DNA of 15,080 nt from Phoronis ovalis. Lineage: Eukaryota > Phoronida > Phoronidae. The stretch lies in assembly GCA_028565635.1 (NCBI GenBank), contig JAOXYB010029234.1:1-15080 (forward strand), given 5' to 3'. The notes beneath the pieces were generated by a model, which worked only from the letters and a program-made list of their open reading frames with translations, searched no databases and was not told the DNA's origin. Below, one piece after another: positions 1 through 7,700 of the stretch (the stretch's first letter is position 1; each line of letters starts with the position of its first letter). The position numbers and the translations under genes are program-made.

Positions 1-606
1 ATACATAAGCGGAGACGTCGCATGTTTCTTCTAAACATCATATCTTTTCGGGTGATTAAGCTGGTTGATATGTGGATCATACCACAACTGTCAAAACAGT
101 TCGAACATACGCACAAAAAGAAACTGTGTTCATAGCAATATTTGAATATAAAATACATAATATATGCGTATAAGACATAATAGAAGCACCAGGGAATTAA
201 ATTACTGAAAAGGTGTAATCTGAACCCGTGGCATGGAGACGTCTATAAAACTGCAACTGCTTTTCACCTGTGTTCTACCTAACATGTTTTAGTAGACATA
301 TGGTGCGTTTTCTGTACACGGAGGAAATTTTCTTTTTAATACGCTTTTTCTTGTAGTAAAATCAATCAGCAGTCCTCACAGAGACGTTATAAGTCGAGTA
401 CTATTCATGCCTGTATTGAGAAACAGACAAGGAAACAAAATTGAAAGAATGGATTATGGATTCGGAAGGTAACGGATGTAATTCTTGATTTGACGGTAAT
501 TGTTATAAATGGATTTGTTCCATGTTTCATAGTTTAACAGCATGTAAGCACACATTTTGTCCACATGTTCAACATTACTCGCAGTCACAGATTAGATATC
601 TTGCAG
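1..606. other. Probable intron of gene 1 (left part outside window)
   Basis: No convincing exon was found. One forward frame stays open from 1 to about 135 but has no WD or EF-hand feature. The stretch ends at TTGCAG (601-606), the acceptor used by the first visible exon. Because that exon starts with the last base of a codon, the upstream exon must end after two codon bases. Confidence 0.6.
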
Positions 607-1714
607 GTACATTTCAGTTAGCAGAGACGGTGTAGTCAATTTTTGGAATACCGACATGTCTCACTTGAAAGTTAGTATGACAGAAGTGAAAAAAGGAAGT
701 TTGATAGTGAACTGGATTACTGACATGGTCGCTCTGCCAAACGTTAATATGGTAGCTCTATCTTCTACAGATGGATCCATTCAGCTTTACGACACAAATG
801 CCAATAAATTTGAAAGATATGTAACTGTATGGGGCTTAGATCAAGCACCATTAACAATGGACTATTACTTCGATACTAACAACATTAACTACGGTGTATT
901 GATATGGGGAGACTGCGGTGGTAATATATGCTGCTTAAAATTTCACGAATGTCTCGCTGGAGGTCCTTTCGGACCCCCGGCCCATTTAAAACTTGGAACA
1001 CAGAGGAAAATTTCATTTGCCAGTCTAGTCTCCGGTAAAATTCCTTCTGTGCATGGTATAAACAATCGTAAAATTCACGCTAACTGGATTTCAAACGTTA
1101 GATATTACTCGCATCTTAATTGTTTTGTATCGTGTTGCCAAGACACTGATACGGCAATGTTTATAGGTGATATTGAACATCGTAAACTTGCTTCATATTT
1201 TAAAGTAAGAAAAGGTGTACTGTGTTTTGATTATTGTAACTCATTGAACATTGTGGTAACGGGTGGTTTAGATCACATGATTCGTGTATGGAATCCTTAC
1301 GTGACAGCAAAGGCTGTAGTCATTTTTAAAGGACACAACAAAGCTGTCATCCACTTAATCATTCATCAAGAAAAAGAGCTCATCATCAGCCTGGCAAAAG
1401 ATAACGCTATACGCATTTATGATTTAAAAGACCAAAGCTGTGTTCAACATATACCTGGACGATTAACACCGATAGGACATTCGATGTCTATCAACAGTGT
1501 CTACTTCAATCCTAAATCAGAAAATATGATTCTTGCAACCTCTCACATCGCCATATACGAGCGCAAGGCAGTGGAAGTATCCAAATATGCGCTATCTCAC
1601 GATGCGCCTGTTACTCACGCTTTATATAATCCTCTGTTTGATGTTATTGTTAGTGCTTGCCGTGATTCCTTAGTGAACGTATGGAACGTGTCAACAGGTG
1701 AAAAAATCATTCAG
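607..1714 (+). CDS. Gene 1, first visible coding exon (WD blades)
   Basis: The 1108-nt exon follows acceptor TTGCAG at 601-606 and ends CAG|GTGAGC (donor 1715-1716), phase 0. It codes for residues 1-369, beginning YISVSRDGVVNFW. The ATG at 656 is internal to this blade, so it is not the start. It holds about eight WD-type units, the clearest ending in STDGSIQLYD, GLDHMIRVW, AKDNAIRIYD and RDSLVNVWNV. A second AG at 616-617 would shift the frame by 11 nt; 606 is preferred because it keeps the whole YISVSRDG strand. At over 1.1 kb uninterrupted, it is the longest exon of the gene. Confidence 0.9.
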
Positions 1715-4700
1715 GTGAGCAATAAGAAACACCAACTACTATGGCGTTATTTTTATGAAGTTAGCCTTGTGTCCGTGAAAAAGTACTTTTACTGCAGTAT
1801 GTTAATTTTCTAATATGACCTAAGGAGAAAGCATAAACTAAAAAAATCAAGCAATACTCTTATTTCCGCTTTTGCTAAACATCCTTTTGATCCTAGTCTA
1901 TATGCTTCATATTACACTAATGCAAGCACTCGGACTCAACATGGTAAAGAACCGTACGTATTTTTTGATAGTCCGCAAAATTCATTTTGCTATTCTAGTT
2001 CCGTAAAGCGCACAAAATAGTACATGACTGTGTAGAATACGGAATAGAAATTACTGCCATGAGTTTCGACAGCACTTACCGCCGTTTAATAACAGGTGCT
2101 CAAGACGGATCAGTAAAAATCTGGAACTTCAATAATGGCGCTTTACTTCGGGAACTTGAACAATTTGATGACAATGAAATAACAGAAATCATCGCGCTGC
2201 CTACCAGAATATTAGTCGCAGGGTGGAACAGGTAAATTGATATCATTTACCGACTAAGACACAGCTTTATTCTGTATAGGACAGGAATCTAAATGTTCTA
2301 TAAAGATTTATCATAAAGATACTACTGGAACAAGTGAAGTAAAATATTGACTGTAAACAAATGCCGGGATGGGCATGTAATATTTGTTTTAACATCCGAA
2401 TGTGATCATACGCAGATAATAATTCATATTGAAGCTACCTGCTTCGCCTTCCTATTAAAAGACTTCGTTAGACCTAAACATAGACCTACTGGCAAGACCT
2501 GGACTCAAACCCAGAGCTAGACTTAGCCCTGGACCTGCTAGTATTAGTATCGGCATCGTTATCGGTATTTGGTCTGGGTCTGGGTTAGGTCTGGTTCTAG
2601 GTTTAGGTCCAGGTGTAGGTCTAGGACTAGACCTAGGTCTTAAACATAGATCTAGACCTATACCTAGACTTGAATTAGACCTAGACCTAACCCAGTCCGA
2701 AAACCCATACCGATATCGATATTATACCTATATCTATACCTATACCTGTAACTATACCTATATATATGGGACTCAGTGGCTGAGCCTCCACGCCAGCGCC
2801 CGAGTTCAATTCCTGAGTTCACTTGCTGAGTTTCCGACTCGCATGCTGCATGCATCAGTATCGGCTTAGTTGGGATAATATGAGGCCTGCCGTGGGCTCT
2901 GCTGGAAATAACTTGAATTGACTTATTCTAAGTTTTAAACTTTGTTAGGTTACCTAAGTTAAATAACGTCATTATTATTATTATTATTATTATTGTTACA
3001 CGTGCGAACCGAAGCCTGTTAATAAGAAGGTAGATTCAATACCCATTAGTCTGTGCGTATACTCACATTTGAATGTTAAAAACAAATATTAGACGCCCAC
3101 AGTATATTAGTGCTGCATTGGTCTGTTAAATGTTTTAAATCTAGCACAGCCAATTATGAAGTTCGCCGGTGAAGATCTTTATTAATAATTCACCTGAAGG
3201 GATCCTTTTGCGGCGATGGAGAAAACTTATAAAAATTCGGAACAAGGTTGTCGACAATTTGTTGTCGATGCGTAATATAGAAGACGAAAAGTTTAATAGG
3301 TCAAACTTGTCTATTCGGTTAAAATTGTTGGACGCGTAAAATATAAAAAAAACTCCCATTTAAATACCCGTTGACTATCTATTTATGGGCCAGCTTGCCA
3401 CTCCTTTAATGGACATAAAAAAACGATTTCCCCTTTCTATTATGTATATATATCTTAGAATTAAACATGTGCCAAATTTCAAATCTATTGCACCAGCCAT
3501 TTAATTGCTTTGCGGACACACTGGAAGTGGATAACAGTTTCTCATGTATAAAATTCGGTTTTGCTTAAAAATCATACCTATATCTATACTTAATATACTA
3601 TACATATACATACAGCTCAATTAGTAAAGCAAAGGATTATAAAATAGATGTTTTTTGTATGCTTCTAAACCGAAAGTGGTTCACTCAATCGTTACATAAG
3701 TATCTTATAATTATAAGTATAGGTCAGGCGAATGCTGCAATCTAGGGTTACTTATCCATCAGCGTGTTGTGATGCTACATAGACTGGATGGGAGCAGAAA
3801 TTAGAGGGTACTTGTGTACAAGGTAATTAAAATTACTTTTATCCAGGAGAGTAATTACACATATCGATGTCAAAGACGAAGAAGCTCCTGCCAGATTGTG
3901 GCCCATTAAACATCAGGATGACATACTGTCGATGGATTATTATCCGCCCAGTTTAATAGCCACCAGTTCCTACGGTGGAGATATAATTATTTGGACAATG
4001 GAGACGGGTCATATGCTGTGTCGAATGAATGTTAACGAAGGAATACATCCAAGCAGAGTTGTACAACAATCGATTGGTGAGTGCTACAGAGTTTTATACA
4101 ACGAAACACTTTTATTTAGAGTTTTATACAACAGTGGTTAACAATGACCAATATAGCATGTTTACAAAAATCTCCCATTAAAAAAGTAACAAATCAGTAT
4201 ATAATCTTTCACCCCGTCTTTGACCTATGATATTTTAATCCATTGGTGACAAATGCAGTATGTGGCACTTCCATTTATTATCTATCGATTTTAATTATTG
4301 GAAAATAAACATCCATAATATATTGCCACGGGGATGCTTTCAAGATTTTTTGCTGAGATTCTTGATTACATAAATATTGCTTTGTTGTCATACGTGTCAT
4401 ACGTCATGTTAGTACAGCCGAAGGTATACGTTATATTTAAAATGGACTTTTTAAAAAATTCATAGGGTTTAACAAAGAAGACGAATTAGCCATGAATTTA
4501 GTCTCAAACTCTTGTCCGGTTAGAACCGATACTAGTATGGCGATTCTTCTTGAAGGGGAAGAGTGTTCAAAGGAGGATCTCAGGAATAATAAACTTTCAA
4601 AAAAGTCTTCTCGTCAGAATGAGTGCAGGTAAGTCATATCTGTGAAGTGGCGCTCATGGTGAATATATAGTTGTCCAGCACAAGTTAGTGTTCGCTATAC

Positions 4701-7700
4701 CATGTACGTAAATGGGCAAATTTAGACCATTTAGACTTGATTTTGTGCATTTTCAGAAACCATCAAAGAGTCGCTCGTTCTTTCAATGCTTTTCGAACGG
4801 TTTCCATTACAGGCAACTTTTCAAATAGGATAAAGGTCTAGCCTGTCATATATTCTAATTATCTTATGATTTATGGCGTGTTTTAATAATTTCAAGTGAG
4901 ACATATGGTCCGGAATCCAAGATATTACATACCTTTAAAGCAGGTGATTTGACGCCGCTTTCCAAGACTTTCCATATTAAGTTAATGAAACGGGTGTCAC
5001 ATGTTGTTCTCAATGAATAATAAAGGGTGTAAAAGATGCAGATTACGTGCCATTATTACTCAGCTTCTGAATGACTAATGTAAAATTAAGAAAGGAGCTA
5101 TAAGTTTGGCATGTACAAATAAATTAAATTATTGTACAATGATAGAATTTGCATTTTTAATTTAATTTTTCTTCAAATGAGCTATTCACTAATGTTAGTC
5201 TCTAAAAAAAGCTAAACGTTTGAAAGAACGAAAGGCGAAACACTTTACTTTTGGTCATGTAGATAAGAATATATATCACCAACAAGGATACTAGATCTAG
5301 TTGGTATAAAATAAGTGAGACAATGCAGTCCTAAATCCTCTACAAAATGCAGTGATGTGAAACAATATGTATACAATTTTCTTTTCAATTTTTATATAGC
5401 AAATGTGGGGGTGTTAAGGACAAAAAAGTGTTGATAGCTATGCCACCTAGTTCCCCACCTAAGTCGACGAAGCTTCAGACTCTCTGTCATTGTAAAGAAC
5501 AACACAGTGCTAAAACGACAAATATTCCATTTGGCAAATGTTCCTCTACATTCTCACCCCTTCGATCCAGGACTGTTATATCGAATGAAATGACCAGTTC
5601 ATTTAACAAAATAAGTGTCAAACATTCTAAAAATCGCTCGCAAAACAGACACACTTCCCCAAATCGAAATTACGTCACGTCCATTGACACAGTTCTGTTT
5701 TTGAAAAATCGACCTATATCAAAAGACACAGCTACTTTGATCGCTTCAGGAGCAAACGGCTGGATTCAGGCATGGTCGGTACATCACCAGGGATGTTTAA
5801 TGGGACAATTCACAGCTACAAAAAGCCCTACTGAATCGATCATTGCATTGGCAACGGATAAAGAAAATAAATGGCTAATTACCGGTGACACCTGTGGATA
5901 TATTCGAGTCTGGGATATCGCACTTTACTGTATACACCTTGGCAAGAGAGCTACTAGAAAATTGAAAGCCACTAGAAATCGTAGTTACAAGCAGTTTGAA
6001 CATTTAAATATATGTAAAGAATCATTTAAATTGATACAGCCATCAGCACCAAATAGCTGTCAAGCTCCAGCGCTAAGTGAACCAGGGAAAACCGTCAGTA
6101 TGCCACCTCTACTAAGTTCTTGGAGAGGCCACTGCAAGGCTATTACACACCTGGAATATATTGACAGCCGACAGGTACATTGTTTCTACATGATTTATGA
6201 TACACCTGCCAATCACATTGGTGTCTTGCTCATTTATATATAACTAAACGTAATGGCAAATGTCACTTCTAACAGTCTCATTATAGTTTTTGCGTAATTC
6301 ACAAATTTATTTATAACCCGACATTAAATTAAAAAAAAAAGCTTCATAACAGTTACATGTAGAATGAAAGCGTTCCTTGAACATTATGCCACAGTCAATT
6401 AAGCGAATGTATTAATAATAATATTAATAAAAAAGGCTACTTCTTGTCACGTCAGTAAAATGAGATGATGACTTTCAAATACGTGAAACTCTTTATAAAG
6501 AATTAGTTAATGTCAATAAAAATATTAAGTATTACTTAAGGTGGCGAATATTGTTCGGTTTAATTATTCACACTTTAAACTTTAAGCTAAGTATGCAACT
6601 CAATCTTTCAAAATCTGTAACTTATTTTTTTTACTTCGGATTGCCTCTTTGGGTTAAAACGTTAAATTTTTAAACGTAAAATTAGAAAAAATATAAGTCA
6701 AAAATTCCTTATACTACATAGTTGAAACTTTGCACAAATATTTCTATCATATATGACATAAGGATACATTTGATTTTCCCACCCACCTCAATATGAACGT
6801 TATGTCTTAACTCTTCGCGGAAAATTTTATCCTGTCACAATTTTTCGTGCAGGGTCAACCTTTTTTCTCCTTGACTAATGAGTACCAGGTGAATGTGAAT
6901 TAGAAGGAAATATACAAAGAAAAATTAATCCTTTCTTAGTTCGGAAATAATCCCATCTATTTTCGATAAAAAAAGACATTTTTGAAATGTGAATTCACTG
7001 TGTGCGAAATTATACCAACTTTTAAGTAGAAATTTCCCCATGGCTGCCCATAGAAGAAAAACACGAAAAGAGGGGTATTGCGACTTAATAGGCTTGCTGG
7101 ATCTATTGGGCATAAACAGTAAAGATGATGGCTGTAATTGGTTGTCTAATGCTATACAGCTACAAAAAGGTAAAGTACAAAGTGTGAATAAATTGTGCCC
7201 AACTTATCCATGGCTGGTCTATACTTAATATAGCTCCGATGAGAAGATTCCATTAATGCCATTATATTTTCATTATATTATATCTTCAAATAGCTGTTTT
7301 ATCTTTTAAAAAATAGCTGATCAATTTGACCGAACATCTTTAATTACAGGCAATCGTTTCAAGTAGCATAGACCAAACGGTGCGCGTGTGGAATCTTACT
7401 GGTCGATACATAGGGACATTTGGTCAGACCGCACAATGGAACCTAAAAGGAGTGAGCAATCCGGCTCGGCTAAAGCCCCATCTACCGGCTGATCTCAGAG
7501 CTGTTGCATCATGTTGCAGTATACGATGCATGAATGGTAAGAACAGACTAATAACAGATCGAAAAGCTTTATGAGAGAAATCTCGCGTAATTTCATGTAA
7601 AACCATTCACACAGAAACAAAAATACCTTTACTGAGTTTACTAGTGATTCAAATTTCATGGAAATCGCAAAACTCAATGGCGGTGATATCTTTGGAAAAG

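Larger units (their letters stand above)
2232..3846 (+). other. Gene 1 intron (1615 nt), repeat-rich
   Basis: This is the longest intron of the gene. It carries a degenerate six-base foldback (2468-2766), a SINE-like element (about 2767-2994) and a short second patch of the ATACCT/ATATCT motif (about 3574-3613). The remainder (2232-2467, 2995-3570, 3615-3832) is AT-rich with no feature I can name. The open frames here are either repeat-derived (2664-2855) or featureless (3141-3359). Confidence 0.75.

Noticed and set aside
1-135. Open frame at the left edge as an exon
   Set aside because: No WD or EF-hand feature, and the length is compatible with chance.
616-617. Alternative acceptor AG for the first visible exon
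   Set aside because: It would remove the YISV strand of the blade and change the entry phase; 606 gives the more complete WD unit. It cannot be fully excluded without the upstream exon.
656-658. ATG at 656 as the start of gene 1
   Set aside because: The frame is open upstream through YISVSRDGVVNFW to an acceptor at 606, so this Met is internal to a WD blade.
2664-2855. Minus-strand ORF with YRYRYRYR run
   Set aside because: It is a translation of the hexamer repeat and SINE-like head, not a protein gene.
6925-7228. Opposing ORFs in the 1175-nt intron as an extra exon
   Set aside because: The flanking exons join in phase 0 inside one WD blade without it, and no homology is recognised.
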